The position numbers and the translations under genes are program-made. Source: Serpula lacrymans var. lacrymans S7.9 (lineage: Eukaryota > Basidiomycota > Agaricomycetes > Boletales > Serpulaceae). From it: a DNA stretch of 64,000 nt. This document shows positions 43,677 to 55,100 of this stretch, one piece after another. The notes under the pieces are model-generated. The model did no database searches, was not told where the DNA came from, and saw only the letters and a list, made by a program, of their open reading frames with translations. Position 1 is the stretch's first letter. Every line of letters begins with the position of its first letter. The DNA is taken from assembly GCF_000218685.1 (NCBI RefSeq), contig NW_006763293.1, positions 428,720-492,719 on the forward strand. The letters run 5' to 3'.

Positions 43677-45653
43677 TCATTTTCCCGTTAACTTGGTCAA
43701 CGGTTTGGCTACTTCCCCGAAGCCTTCTATGAATCTCCTATAGAAATTTACAAAGCCCAAGAACGCTTGTATGTCTTTTTTATTTTTGCACTCTGGCCAT
43801 TTGCTAATTCCTTCTACTTTCACTGGATCCATGCGAATTTCGTTTTCTGAGATGATCAGTCCCAGATATTCTACTTCTGTTTGCTCGAAATCGCATTTTT
43901 CTGGTTTAAGATAGAGATGGTTTTTTCTTAGGATTTCTAATACACGTCGCGTCGTTGCTCTGTGTATTTCTATATCTTTTGTGAATATCATAATATCATC
44001 CAGATATATGATCACCAATCCTTCATCTATTAATTCCTTAAAAAGTATGTTCATCATTGTTTGGAATGTGGCGGGGGAATTTGTCAGTCCAAAGAACATG
44101 ACTAATGGTTTGAATAACCCCCGATTTGTTCTAAACGCCGCTTTATGCTCATCCCCTTCTCTCATTTGGATATTGTTATACCCCCATCTTACGTCTAGTT
44201 TCGTGAAGTATTTAGCTCCACTCAATTTGTCTACTAGTTCTCTGATCAACGGAAGTGGATATCTATTTTTGATAGTGATATCGTTTAACTTCCTATAATC
44301 TTGAACCGGTCTTAACTTTCCGTCTTTCTTTTTTATGAAGAAGAAGGGTGATGCAAATGGGGACTTCAATGGTCTTATCCGTCCTGATTCCAGATTTTCC
44401 TTTAGGAATGCATCTAGTTCCTCTTGTTCTCCTCTTGCTAATGGGTAGATCTTGCAATCTAGGGAGTGATCTCCCGGTACTAGTTCAATTGCGTGATCCC
44501 ATTGTCTCCTTTCAGGTAAAGTGTCAAATTCCTTTTTATCAAATATGTCTTTGTATTGATGAAAGTATCTTGGCACTATCTTTTCGAATCCTCCTTCTTT
44601 TCGATCTTTGCCTGCGGCTTCCGCTAGTTTCTGTGCCATTGTGCCTTGGGCTCTAAGGTGGTAGTATTGATCGTCGATCGTGGCATCTTCGAAATTCTGG
44701 AGATTTACCTGTATCATCCTCTCGTCCTCTCCTAGTTCTTCGAAGAATACTTCCGGATCCTCCTCTGGATCAGAGATTCGGATTCTCGGTTTGCATTCTT
44801 CGGGACATCTTTCAAAGGTTAACTTTGACTCCTTCCAGTCTATTTTTGGATTGTGTTTGTTTAACCACTCATGTCCTAGAAACATTTTCCCGTTACCCAG
44901 ATTGGTTACGGCGAGATGTATCTTTTCAACGTGACCGTCGATTTCCATGAGTAGTACCACAAATTCATTGATGGCTCCATTCTTATTAAGAGTTCCATCT
45001 GCATTATAAACTGGAATAGGTCTAGGTATCTTTCTGGTCTCGTATCTTTTGTCTTTAACAAATTGGGAGTCAATGCAACTCCCCGTGCATCCACTATCCA
45101 ATAGTGCTTCGACCGTTTCTGTTTGGAGAGTATCTAGTGTAGTAAGCTTACATTTTACGTTCATTTGATTGCCTTGGGTGCCCCTAATGTACTTTTTAGG
45201 GGAGGCAATCTCTATGATTGCTTGTATAGCTTCTATTTTTGGTAACCGGTTGATTTCATTTATCATTTCCCGGGTTACTTCTCTAGTTCTCTTTTTGTGT
45301 GTCCAGGCACTTAGAATCCCAATGGATCTTTCTTCCTTTTGGTCTCTTAGCCTGTCTACTACCCACTCTGGGGTCCAAACTTTTGTTCTAGGTTTTTTTA
45401 AAGGGGTTCCTGACCTTTCTTCTACAGTCTCTGCTGCGTTTTCCTCCGTAGAGTTCGCCGCATTGGGTGTAGGAATTTTAGTGTCTATCGTAAATGCTGC
45501 GCTTTTTAGTGATTCGCCCGCCGTCGGAACTGCGGATGTCTTATCACTCTGCGCCGCTTTTACTTTAGTTGCATCTTTTTCGTTTCTGATTTCTTTCTTT
45601 GTCTGGGTGGAAATAATTTTATTGTTATCCGCGCTAAAGCTGCAGCTTAACAA
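43677..45653 (-). pseudogene. pol: Gypsy1 Pol, protease and reverse transcriptase
   Basis: Open frame of 658 codons. A Lys/Thr-rich linker, then WVVDRLRDQKEERSIGIL, protease active site ALLDSGCTGSCIDSQ, NGKMFLGHEWLNKHNP, and reverse transcriptase with LRPVQDYRKLND, YFTKLDVRWGYNN, GLTNSPATFQTMMN, YLDDIMIFTKD and AKPLTKLTGK. The frame then meets TGA because a short deletion removed the residues between LTGK and EQREAF. Polymerase YLDD and protease DSG residues are intact. The frame is open upstream to about 45790, overlapping gag's zinc-knuckle ORF. Confidence 0.85.
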
Positions 45654-45676
45654 TTCTGGTTTGTACGTATCTACAG

Positions 45677-46864
45677 TTAAAGGAAGAAATCGATTTGAAA
45701 CATTGCTTTTAGGCTCAGTCGGTTGATGCGGTACCGCTGGCCTCTTTCAAAACCCTCTAGGCGTTTTTCTCTTTCCTCTTTCGTCATCTTTTCTAAGACT
45801 TCGCGGATATTGAACTGCGGCTTCTTCTTTTGTGCGTCTTTGCACTCGAAGCTTCTATGTCCTTTCTCTCTGCATCGGTAGCATCGTCCCTCAGTGCAGA
45901 ACTTTGCTTTATCTACCTCCATTCGTTCTCCGTTACCGGTATAGGTATACCCGGTTCCGTCTTTCTTCTTTTCTCCTTCTTTCTTTTGTTCTGAATAAGG
46001 TTTCCTTCCGGTTTTGGAACCTTTCTTCTCTTTTTATCTTTCTCTCCAAATGTAGTCCATTCTGATGAGTTCTTTCTTCCATTCCTGGTAATCTTTAGGA
46101 ATGTGTCCACCGTAGATCACCCTGTCTACTAGCGGTTTATTCATGTTTCTCCTTAACAGGGAGATTAAGAACTCTTCATTCATTTGGTTTGTATATCCCG
46201 CCCATCTTTTCTTTTCTTCAAACCTTTCAAAAAAGGCTTGGGTGGTTTCATTGCCCTGTTTTAGGGTCAATATTTCGTTTTTGGCAGTTTCTTTTTCAAA
46301 ACTGTCTTTGAATCTTTCTTCCATTTTATCGGCAAAGTACGGCCAGCTTCCGTATGTGCGCATGATGTTGAACCCTAACTGTTGAGCATCGACCCTATTC
46401 TCTAGCCAATCGGTTCGAAAGGCCGCGGCTTCTCCTTCTTTCATGAAAGATAGCACAAAGCTGATCTTTTTTCTGTCATCATTAAAATAGGCGGCATCGT
46501 CTTTGAAGTGCAGAAGTAAGGACTCCCTGAAGGCCCTGTACTTCTTCTTATCTCCGGAGAAATTCTCTGGTTTCTCTAATGCTGTCCTACTTCTTTCCAC
46601 CCTTTCTGGAGGTGGCGTTGCTTTCTTTTTGAGTCTTCTTTCTAAGACGCTCACTTCTTTGAGCGCCTCGTCGAGCTGGGATTGATATAGAAGCCTCATT
46701 TCTCTGATCGCTTTTTCTACTTCTTGTTTTACGTATGCTTCTAATGATGCTTCTTTCGGTGGGGGAGTTTCTATTCTGGGTAATGAGTCTATCATTTCCC
46801 TGGTAAAGGCGCTGTGCATGCTGTTGGATGGCTCGGGCAGATCTCGATATTCTAGGTTCGACAT
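45677..46864 (-). pseudogene. gag: Gypsy1 Gag
   Basis: ATG 46864 (MSNLEYRDLPEPSNSM) in one frame to 45677, broken only by TAA at 46034. It contains a coiled coil (KQEVEKAIREMRLLYQSQ), the retrotransposon gag domain (EKPENFSGDKKKYRAFRESL, FERFEEKKRWAGYTNQMNEE) and, after the stop, a canonical zinc knuckle C-x2-C-x4-H-x4-C (CYRCREKGHRSFEC). The pol frame is -1 relative to gag and overlaps its end; a programmed shift is possible but not demonstrated. Confidence 0.8.
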
Positions 46865-47057
46865 TGAATCTGAGTTGGGGAGGAGGGGGAGTTTCTGATT
46901 TGATCACGGGAGAGGGGTTTCTGATTTGTGTTATTTCTGGTAGAGGAAATTGTCCTCTAAAGACGTAATCTCTGGAGTAGACGCGTTGCTCTCCTATCCA
47001 GATATACAATTCTCTACTTAGCATAGAAAGGAATTCCCCAGTGATAAGCTGGATCAA

Positions 47058-47674
47058 TACACCTCTTTCTAAGTTCTAAGTAGTCTATCTTTCTCTTTGA
47101 ATCAAGGTGGTCCTCTTCTGCCCACCACTGATTATGTATGTATGGTAACTATTTTTGTATTTTATGAATTTTATGTAAAAAGTATCGTAATAAAACTGGG
47201 TCCGAACGGTTGTCCAGTTGTAACCGGCTTATTAGGCTCTTGGTTCTTCTCCCGACTGGCGGACGCAAATGCGCGGCCTGGTCAGAGGAAAGCAAAAATG
47301 AAGTTACGTAAAAATGAGAAAATCCCTCTGGTTCCACACCAAAGGAATTATAGTGATATAAATGTAGTTAGAGGGGAATTGTGACGAAGGAGTCTTGGGA
47401 GGAGGAGGGTGATATATTGGCTGGGAAGAAGGAGACAATGATATCGGGGCGAGCGGGAATGTGATTGAGTGGAAGAATAGGTTGGGTGTGAGTTTTGTAA
47501 AAGATTTTTAGTAGGGTGAGGGTGATGATGATGATGATGATGACAATGATTATGATAGTTGCTGTTACGTTCATGAACAGTACTCGTTACGAGTTGTTGA
47601 TTTTGTAAGATCCAATCCCTTTTGCCAAATTAACGGAGGGATAAGTTCTCAATCAACAAGTAGCGTTCAAGTAA
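47058..47674 (-). other. Gypsy1 leader between 5' LTR and gag
   Basis: About 600 nt of leader including a GAT/ATC microsatellite near 47530 and a 68-codon frame (47368-47574) whose start is a hydrophobic Ile/Val run caused by that microsatellite. Unlikely to be a gene. Confidence 0.4.
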
Positions 47675-47950
47675 TGTATATAGAAGTAATCAACAACTGA
47701 AGAAAAGTATGTACATGAGTGTTCAGTATATATATGTTTCTGAAGGTCAGCCATGAGGCGCTGACTGATGTTCTTCGTCATGGTCTGGATTCTGTCACGT
47801 GATTGTCACGTGACTAGATCTAACTAGGTATTTGTGTTATCCGCACTAATAGCAGCAGCTTAACAACTTATGTCTGTCATGTGATCAGATATCAAAGAAA
47901 ATGAAAAAGAAATTAGTGCTCTAACTAGCGCTCTGGCTCAAGTCGTGACA
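47675..47950 (-). repeat. 5' LTR of Gypsy1
   Basis: 276 bp, near identical to 41258-41535. Element orientation runs from TGTCACGAC at 47950 to TATATACA at 47675, then ...CTTGAACGCTACTTGTTGATTG as the presumptive primer-binding region; I could not match it to a tRNA 3' end. Confidence 0.9.
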
Positions 47951-48570
47951 AAGAGGGTGAACAAAGATAAGGGGGAAGTGGTATAGAGAGACAAAGCACA
48001 CAGGAGGAAAGCCCCAAAAAAAGTTCAAACAAAAGAAACAAATAAACATAAACCAGATCATTGGCCCTGCATGAGTTGCAACGAGAAATTAAAGTATGCA
48101 AACCTGGTCACCTCCAGGACCAAGAGTATATCTCCAAAGTACTACTGCTCCACAAGCTCTACATAGCCTTGATTCTGCTAGGTTCTGCCAGCACAAATAT
48201 CTGAACTTTTGGCATCTGCCATGCTACTCTGCCAACACTAGATAAACCATACAAAATCTTTAAATGAATCTGTTGTACCAGTGGCTATGATAGTTTTATT
48301 AGTGGGTATAAATACCACCCCCTTGGAGAACCTGTCCATAACTGCCATTACCAAATCATACCAGGAGTGTGTGAGGGTCTATCAGCTACCTCGTCCTCCT
48401 TGCTTATCATCCCTTTGCTTGTGTTGGTTGTGCACTAGGGTATTACACTTCAGTTGTAACACCAGAACTAAGCCTCCTGAGGTATTCCACTGAAAAGTCC
48501 CATAGTTAAGAGGTTCAGAGGTCCAAACCAGTTCAAACCAGAATTGAAGCAATATGAACCAGGTTCAGTT
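47951..48570. other. Unassigned; possible end of another TGTAACA-type LTR at 48463
   Basis: The stretch before 48463 (GGTTGTGCACTAGGGT...CAGTTGTAACA) resembles the end of the 49353-49854 LTR. I cannot find the other border. No gene seen. Confidence 0.3.
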
Positions 48571-49330
48571 TGTTGGAAATATAGGATAAAGGCAAGAGAT
48601 AGTGTAGGCACCATATTTAGAAGGAGCTGTGAATCAGCTGGCTCATGCACTTTGATGAGGATAAATTTACTTACAGCTTTACTCCCATTTTCTTCACAAT
48701 TTATAAATCTTCATAGCAACTGTATCCACTTTAGATGTGACAACACCAACAAGACACAGTGGCACTGGAGCACAACCACAACAACAACTCAGTGGAGGAA
48801 AGGGAAGTGTACAATCTATCAAAGAATGGAAGTTGTCATACTAATGTTGGTATACACTAGAAGAGGACTTGCTGAGTCCCTCCCCATGTATTGCTCCAAT
48901 ATATATACTAAAACACATGAGGTACTGTACAGTTGTAAATAAAGTTTAAAGTCCAATGTCTAGCATGTGACTGGTCACATGATGAGTCTAGACACTGGTC
49001 AGGTGATGTGTCATATGATTGGTCATGTGACTATAAAAAGTCCGGAAATGTAAAGTAAAGTAAATGGTCACATGATCAGTCATGTGACTTGGAAAATAAA
49101 AAATAAAAGTACAAAAAGTGAAGCATAAGTAGGTGCTGGTATGTCAATTGTAACATCAGACTTTTCTCTAAAAGCTGAGGTGAGCATATACCTACTTATA
49201 TGTTTAGTTTAACATTTACTTACTTCTGTATCTAGGATCTTGTTTGACTAGGTAGAATCTGAATGTACCTCAGGTTTTCCCCAAAAAGCTGAGTATCTTG
49301 TTTGACTAGATTGTTATAAGACAGCTTGTC
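48571..49330 (+). repeat. Solo LTR family 3 with spliced-copy architecture, split by another LTR
   Basis: Starts TGTTGGAAATATAGG, ends ACAGCTTGTC, target duplication CAGTT at 48566-48570 and 49331-49335. Native length is 335 bp after removing the nested LTR (48736-49155) and its duplicate. TATAAAT at 48702; A 49156-49179 (CTTTT/AAAAG stem); gap 1 49180-49235 (56 nt, GTGAGC...TTTAAC...TCTAG); B 49236-49251 (16 nt); gap 2 49252-49309 (58 nt, GTAGAA...GACTAG) with A' (from 49269) and B' (49294-49309); tail 21 nt. The start TGTTGGAAATA resembles family 2 (TGTTAGAAATA). Confidence 0.8.
48736..49155. repeat. Solo LTR nested in LTR family 3
   Basis: 420 bp, TGTGACAACACC...CAATTGTAACA; flanks TTAGA (48731-48735) and TCAGA (49156-49160) are a target duplication with one C-to-T difference. 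It landed at the first bases of block A, i.e. at the presumed transcription start of the host LTR. It contains several CATGTGACTGGTCACATG-like palindromic repeats. Confidence 0.8.
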
Positions 49331-49352
49331 CAGTTTGAGGTTCAGCAAAAGA

Positions 49353-49854
49353 TGTTACGATAACACAATTTTTGGACCTTTAAATTTCATTCTCCTCTTC
49401 AACTTTCTTCTGTTATTTTCACACACTGTGCCATGTGACACTTTCCCTTTTGTTCAAACTCCACCTTCTTGCGCTGCGGTTGGCCGGTTAGGGCTAAGTG
49501 ATTAGGGTAGAGTTAGGGTAACGTTAGAGATAGGGGTTTGCTCCCTTAACTGTGTTTCTTTATTTTTAGATACAAGTATCTCACACAGTGGGGCTGGTCA
49601 CACAGTGGGGCTGGTCACACAGGCTGTGCCCCATGACATCATCAGCCACTGTCTTCATCAACTGTATAGTACATATATACAAACAACCTGTAGTAGTATA
49701 TATACCCCAATAGATCAAGGAGACTCCTCAGCGAATCCTCCTATTGTTTACCCACAACTAACTTGGTCCTATCCAAAGGGTAAACACTCCCACTCACTTC
49801 CTCTCTAAGCTTTGTCTGAGTTGTGCACCAGAGTACAAAACTTTGGTTGTAACA
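49353..49854. repeat. Solo LTR, same family as 34828-35249, opposite orientation
   Basis: 502 bp, TGTTACGATAACAC...TTGGTTGTAACA, perfect target duplication AAAGA (49348-49352 and 49855-49859). Inside is a short GTTAGGGTAGAGTTAGGGTAA stretch near 49500 and a direct repeat CACACAGTGGGGCTGGT. Confidence 0.9.
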
Positions 49855-49859
49855 AAAGA

Positions 49860-51002
49860 TGCCTCCAAACTGAATTGAACTTTACCATCCTTAGACTGTT
49901 CATGGAAGCATTTTTAGTGATTAAACCTAGGAGTGTCTAAGTTGAGGCTCCTATGGGCAGGGGGAGGGGGGTTAGTCTTTGGGTCAGTATTCAGGTGGCA
50001 CCAACCATTTCATCACAGTGTCCACCAACACTGACCACAAAGACCACAAACATCAGGAAGTATCTGAATAAATTACGCTTATCTTTCCCCATTCTCCACT
50101 CCCCCAAAAATACTCTATATAAAATTTAGATCCTTCATAATTAATTTCAATACCTTTGGATACTCAACACAATCCTACATAATAATAAATCAAAATTATA
50201 ATTCAAAGAAAGAACCATAACTTCTAGTGCCTTTACAAACTGGAACTCACAGAATTAATCCTTGGATAAAATCCCAAGATAAAACTGATCTTCAAAATTC
50301 AAACAACCATGTTACATTTTTACACCCCTTACTCAAAGTTCTAACTATCAAACAATCCTTCCCATACACAAGAAAACATCCCTTTAACACACATCTCCTC
50401 TTTGCAGTCACTCACATCCCAATATTCAAAACACTCCTTCCCTGAATCACTTGTCATCCAACATAATCCCTACATCTTCCCCAACACAATTCTATGCCCA
50501 AACATATAATGCAACATCAACACATAACATACATATGAAACCTCAAGAATATTAAAATGCCCACCTAATATCACAATGCTCAATATTTGTTGAGCTGATC
50601 CATTCCTCAATCCATTCCCTTCCTTGAAGTATTGTCAAGTTACATCCCCTCCAAATTGACCAATCAATGACAACCAAAAATTCTGGACAAGATGGTATGG
50701 CACCATAAAAACCAAAGAAATTGTATCCTCTTATATAAGGTGGAGACTCTTTCATTGCTGGGATAAAAAAGACAAACTAGTAGCAATAATTTTTGCACCA
50801 TTTGATTGGTGCAAAAACCCTTCAACCCTAATTGAGCCATCTCAATTACAAAAAATCACACAACACACTTGTCAATCAATCACACAATCATTTGGTATAA
50901 TTACAAATTTCCCCTGTTGCTGTTCCTGTCATTTCCACTATTTATCCTCTCTTAACTGTATGTTATCAGTGTGGATAAAGTCAGTGTTTTGACTTTATTG
51001 GT
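49860..51002. other. Decayed CpG-poor, AT-rich sequence
   Basis: CpG is almost absent. Open frames (plus 50227-50445, minus 50552-50755) have no recognisable domain. Probably an old repeat. Confidence 0.35.
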
Positions 51003-51007
51003 ACATG

Positions 51008-51703
51008 TATTGGACTTAATTCTTTTACTGAAAGAATAAGTCTCAGTCTAGTAACAAAAAGACTCTGTATTTTAGAAATACCTGAAAGAATAAGCCTAGG
51101 TATTTTGTTGTCAGTAATGAAAACAATGTCTACTGTCAGTACTTGTTGACATAGTAAGAAGTATACTTTGAACTACTAATACTTTACAACCTTTCCTTCA
51201 CACATCTTCCATTATCTTCATTTATACTTACACTTTCCGCTCTTTCTGAACATTACATAAGCATCGGACTTTGAAACACTGTCACAAAAAGTCGGACATG
51301 TCTTTCTCGACACCTCAGTCTTTACAATAATAGACTGAGGTATGCATAACATTCACTACAGATTTATATCAATCACTAACAAATACCTTACAGTCTTTCA
51401 TTTGACAGGTACTTTACAATTTGTAGAGTCTTTACAATAATAGACTGAGTCTTTCATTTGACAGACAGACATTTTAATAGCACATCAGTACTCACCTCAG
51501 TCTAGTAACAAAAAGACTGTGTGAAAGTCCCATAACCGAGCATAAAAGTAGAAGGGAAAATTCCGAAGATTTGTGTCTAGAATAGAAAAGAGTTTCCCAC
51601 AGTTAAAGCTGAAAAACTTGTACTATAAAGATTGTATGTAAGTCTATTATCTAGGATCAAAATTAAGATAATAAAGTCTAGAAAATGTTCAGGTCATCCA
51701 ACA
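51008..51703 (-). repeat. Solo LTR family 5 with spliced-copy architecture, split by LTR family 4
   Basis: In element orientation starts TGTTGGATGACC (51703) and ends near 51008; flanks GCATG and ACATG (4 of 5). Native length about 347 bp without the nested LTR. A 51496-51521 (ACAGTCT/AGACTG stem, CACAG...CTGAG); gap 1 51096-51495, native 51 nt with GTGAGT, TACTGAC and CTAG; B 51082-51095 (GCTTATTCTTTCAG); gap 2 51028-51081 (54 nt, GTATTT...TTTCAG) containing A' (51042-51067) and B' (51028-51041). Confidence 0.75.
51144..51487 (+). repeat. Solo LTR family 4 with spliced-copy architecture, inside the intron of family 5
   Basis: 344 bp, TGTTGACATAG...CACATCA, target duplication GTACT (51139-51143 and 51488-51492). 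A 51314-51339 with CTCAGTCT/AGACTGAG stem; gap 1 51340-51393 (54 nt, GTATGC...CACTAAC...TTACAG); B 51394-51408 (15 nt, TCTTTCATTTGACAG); gap 2 51409-51464 (56 nt, GTACTT...GACAG) ending in A' and B' identical to A and B. No clear TATA box. Confidence 0.85.
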
Positions 51704-52126
51704 GCATGCCATGTGCCAGTACTGCTTGTGTTGATTATGTAGTATAGCATATACTGTACATTGATAATGCGTAATTTACTGTTTCGCAAGTCTGAAGATA
51801 TTTGATAAGCTAATCCAATTGATATTATTCCAACTTTTACTCCGTACTAGTGACGATATCGATAGTCTACAAGAAAACATCCGCCAGAACCTTGACTAAC
51901 AAGCAGGCAGATCTATTGAAGCCACAATTCATGTACAAGCTGAAGTGAGAAGAGAGAATGAAGATAAAGCAAGGTCGCGCTAAAATCGTGTTTACAAGAA
52001 GAGAATAAAACATAGGCATATCGCTCTCGTCTTTTCGTTATTCTCTCCATCCCCTTAGAATATCTCCTCTATACTATCATACAACTCGCTAATCAGCATT
52101 GTTCCGTGTCATTGTTTCCGTGGGGA
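51704..52126. other. Intergenic / 3' flank of the demethylase gene
   Basis: No gene recognised. It marks the border between the repeat island and host genes. Confidence 0.35.
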
Positions 52127-55100
52127 TCAAGGCTCATTCATCTCTTTTTCTTGTCGACAACAAGATAACCAAGCGAACCACATCATCGTCCGCAATTGCA
52201 AAACGTCTTCCTTCCATACCATCGACTGGTTCTGCTCTCGGAATTCGCGTGTGAGCTTCTCGCAACGCGAGATGTTCTCAGGACTGACAAAGTCCACAGC
52301 AACCTTGACACAGTCTGCCAAATTACACACCTTTCAAACCAACGTTTTAGAAACCATATCAGACAGAAAAAAACGAGAACTTACCTGATGCGCACAACCG
52401 GCAGGTATAAATACACCTTCACCAGGCTTTTGATACACGCGATGGCTCTTCACTTTGTATACGTCATACAGCTCTTTTCTTAACTGAGCATCCAAATAGA
52501 ATTGCTGTGAGTGAATAGGATCGTGCTGATACGAGCCTTTGAACTTCTTTCTGAGGAAGTTTCGGAGCTTGTCCGCATCCTCCGCACGGAATAAATCCCA
52601 TGCAGCACATCCTGGCTTACCCTCCGGAGTAGGCGAAGCATGTGTCATGATATTGACTGCATCAGCCATATCCATGTGCAACCTGGTGGAACCCTTGCTG
52701 CCAGCGGCCTCAAAAGACGCCATAGCATTATACATTTTCGGGCCTAGATAGTAAGGTTAATCTCATAATTGTGCTTCCCCAGTAGTGAGATATACCTAAG
52801 TCTGGAGCAACTGTATTGGTGGGGAAATGAGATGCGATGTTGAGCGCACCATCACGTCTAACATAATTTGGCACTGGAACAGCTAAACTGAAGTCTTCAA
52901 AGAGTTCAGGAAAGGCAGATTTGAAATCAGTCGATGGTGGCCAGTCCTGCGATGAAAGGTTAAAACAAGCGATTTAGAAAGGGAATATCTCCAACCTTTA
53001 GCTTCCAACATTCCACTCTTCCTTCATATTTTCCAAACCATGAGAAGAACTCGCCCACTGTAACACGTTTATTAACGTCGGTTTGGCATTCGAGAATCAA
53101 ACAGCTTTGTGAATTATATTTTTCGATGAAGTACTCCGGCGTCCACTGAATGCGGAATTTCGGCAGCAGACCAGTAACCACCAGTGGGTCCCCCTTGGCC
53201 CACAGAGGACGGAATACGTCTTCCGTGAGCTCCGAATCTGTTAGAGTCGTCGTAACGTGAGAAGGTATTTCCAGAGAAAGAACAGCCGCATCCTCTGCCA
53301 GAGGTTGGGAAGATGAAGATTCAGCATTAGCAGAGGGTGATGCCTTGTTGCCGGATGCTATTGCGGGAATGATCGAGGGCTGATTGGCTTCCTCGCCCGA
53401 AGGAGGCTTCGTGGAACCAGACGCAGCCTGTTCATCAGGAGATACTTGAACTCCATTGCTGTTTGGGGCCGATTCCAAGGTAGTCTCTGGTACTTTAAAC
53501 GATGCCACAGTAGCAGAAGCGCCTCTCATTTCGGGAGTTACAGTAGACGTCGGTGGAACGACTTGAGAACCGTCTAGTGAAGGATCAATAACTCCAACGA
53601 TAGGCAATGCGTCAGCATCTGGCTCTTCGAGCATTGCTTCCATATCCTTGATGGCCTGTGCAAGTTCAGCCTTGCAAAACCGTGACATCGGCGAAAAGTC
53701 TTTGGCATGATGCTCGTTCCGTCGGGTACAGGATAAAAAGAAAGGATTACTGTGCGCATGTTTCTCTCTTCTGACCTGCAAGGCAGCAATTTCGGCTTGG
53801 CCAGCACCAGGGCGATCCTCGGTCAATTCTTTCACTTGTTCGAAACATTCTGCACAAGCCTCGCGGCCACAAAGTCGACACATCCAGCTGCTCGAGAAGA
53901 TCGAGGTCATGCAGGTATCTATAGGAATAAGGATTTATATCTAAACACCAAATAGTATGGATCAAACTTACCACATGTGGCGCGAACATCGCTCTCCCTT
54001 GTGCGACGAATGATCTCTGGGAAGTTTAGGTGGCCAAGCTCCTGACGTAGAGTGGGTAATAACGCTTGAGCTATTGTCCTCTGCAGTTTCAAATGCTCTT
54101 TAGCATTGCCTTATGCAATAATGGATGGGACTTCTTACCTTCGTCCGCCGAATGTGATGGGCCTCTAAAGGGACATTCCACTTTACAGGGAAATTCATCG
54201 TGGGCAAATCGGCTTTCTGATTCTCGACAAAGCTGATGCCAACTATGTTTCTTTGGCTGTCCTTCAAAAAGAAACGAATGCCCTGGAAGCGGCACGTGTC
54301 GCCGGCCCAACGACGTGTACATGATACACACCGGGGGAACTGCTCCGATCGATAACGATTTGACATGCAACGCGCAAATTGAAGTTCCGGATGAAGTGGT
54401 CCCGATGAGGTTTCGGGATGGCCACCTTCAGCGACGATTCGCATGGGGGCTGTGATATTGGGCTTCATGATGAATGTAAAACAAGCCAGATTAAACCTGC
54501 GCACCTTCACCATTCTTATCTTTTCCTTTGTCACCGGGGGCTTGTGTATAGGATACCGTTGGCATTAGTTGAGCTAGCATATCATCAGATCTCATCTCTA
54601 ATCACAACACGTAAAAGGACAAATATACCATTCTGAGCTGCAATCTGAGCTGCTTCATTGCGCTTCTTTGCATTATAGCCGCGTTTCGATGACCCTAATC
54701 GTGACCCGATGAGAAGGCAATTCAAACACGTGTTTTGCGAAAAGTACAAACCATTCGCGTTATCGCCAGCAGCCTTCTTAGTCGTCTTTGCCTTTTTCTT
54801 GGGAGCAGGGGCATCATCAAGTTCAGTGGATGCGCGTTTCTGCATCTGAGGTGGGGGATGTGGATGTTGAAATACCAATGCAGGGAAGGCTTGAGCCGGA
54901 TAAAATTGTGGCATGTTGTACCTAGACTGTTGTTGAGGCGGCTCCATGACAGATCCTCGGGCGGCTAAACGAACAGAAGCTCTTTCAGCAACCTGGAAAG
55001 CTTTGCAAGTAACAAAGATTTAGAGAACAGGAACGAGAAAATGAACGTGAAAGATATATACTTGTTTGCTGTACATGATTCATATGTTGCTGCTGATCGT

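Larger units (their letters stand above)
41258..47950 (-). mobile_element. Young, nearly complete chromodomain Ty3/gypsy retrotransposon (Gypsy1)
   Basis: 6.7-kb element with near-identical LTRs, gag, pol with integrase after RNase H, and a C-terminal chromodomain (chromovirus clade). It retains CpG, unlike Gypsy2. Defects are few: a TAA in gag (46034), a small deletion shifting the frame between RT and RNase H (about 43677), and a TGA in integrase (42590). No target duplication is evident: right flank AAGAG, left flank the LTR-like repeat. Confidence 0.9.

Noticed and set aside
45749..45755. GGGTTTT slippery heptamer on the minus strand at the Gypsy1 gag/pol overlap
   Set aside because: It is in register for a -1 shift, but the codon read immediately after slipping is TGA, so it could not fuse gag to pol.
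47368..47574. Hydrophobic 68-codon ORF in the Gypsy1 leader as an env-like gene
   Set aside because: Its hydrophobic run is encoded by a GAT/ATC microsatellite, and there is no other sign of a gene.
49495..49525. GTTAGGG-like repeats as telomeric sequence
   Set aside because: Only two to three imperfect units inside a solo LTR with clean target duplication.
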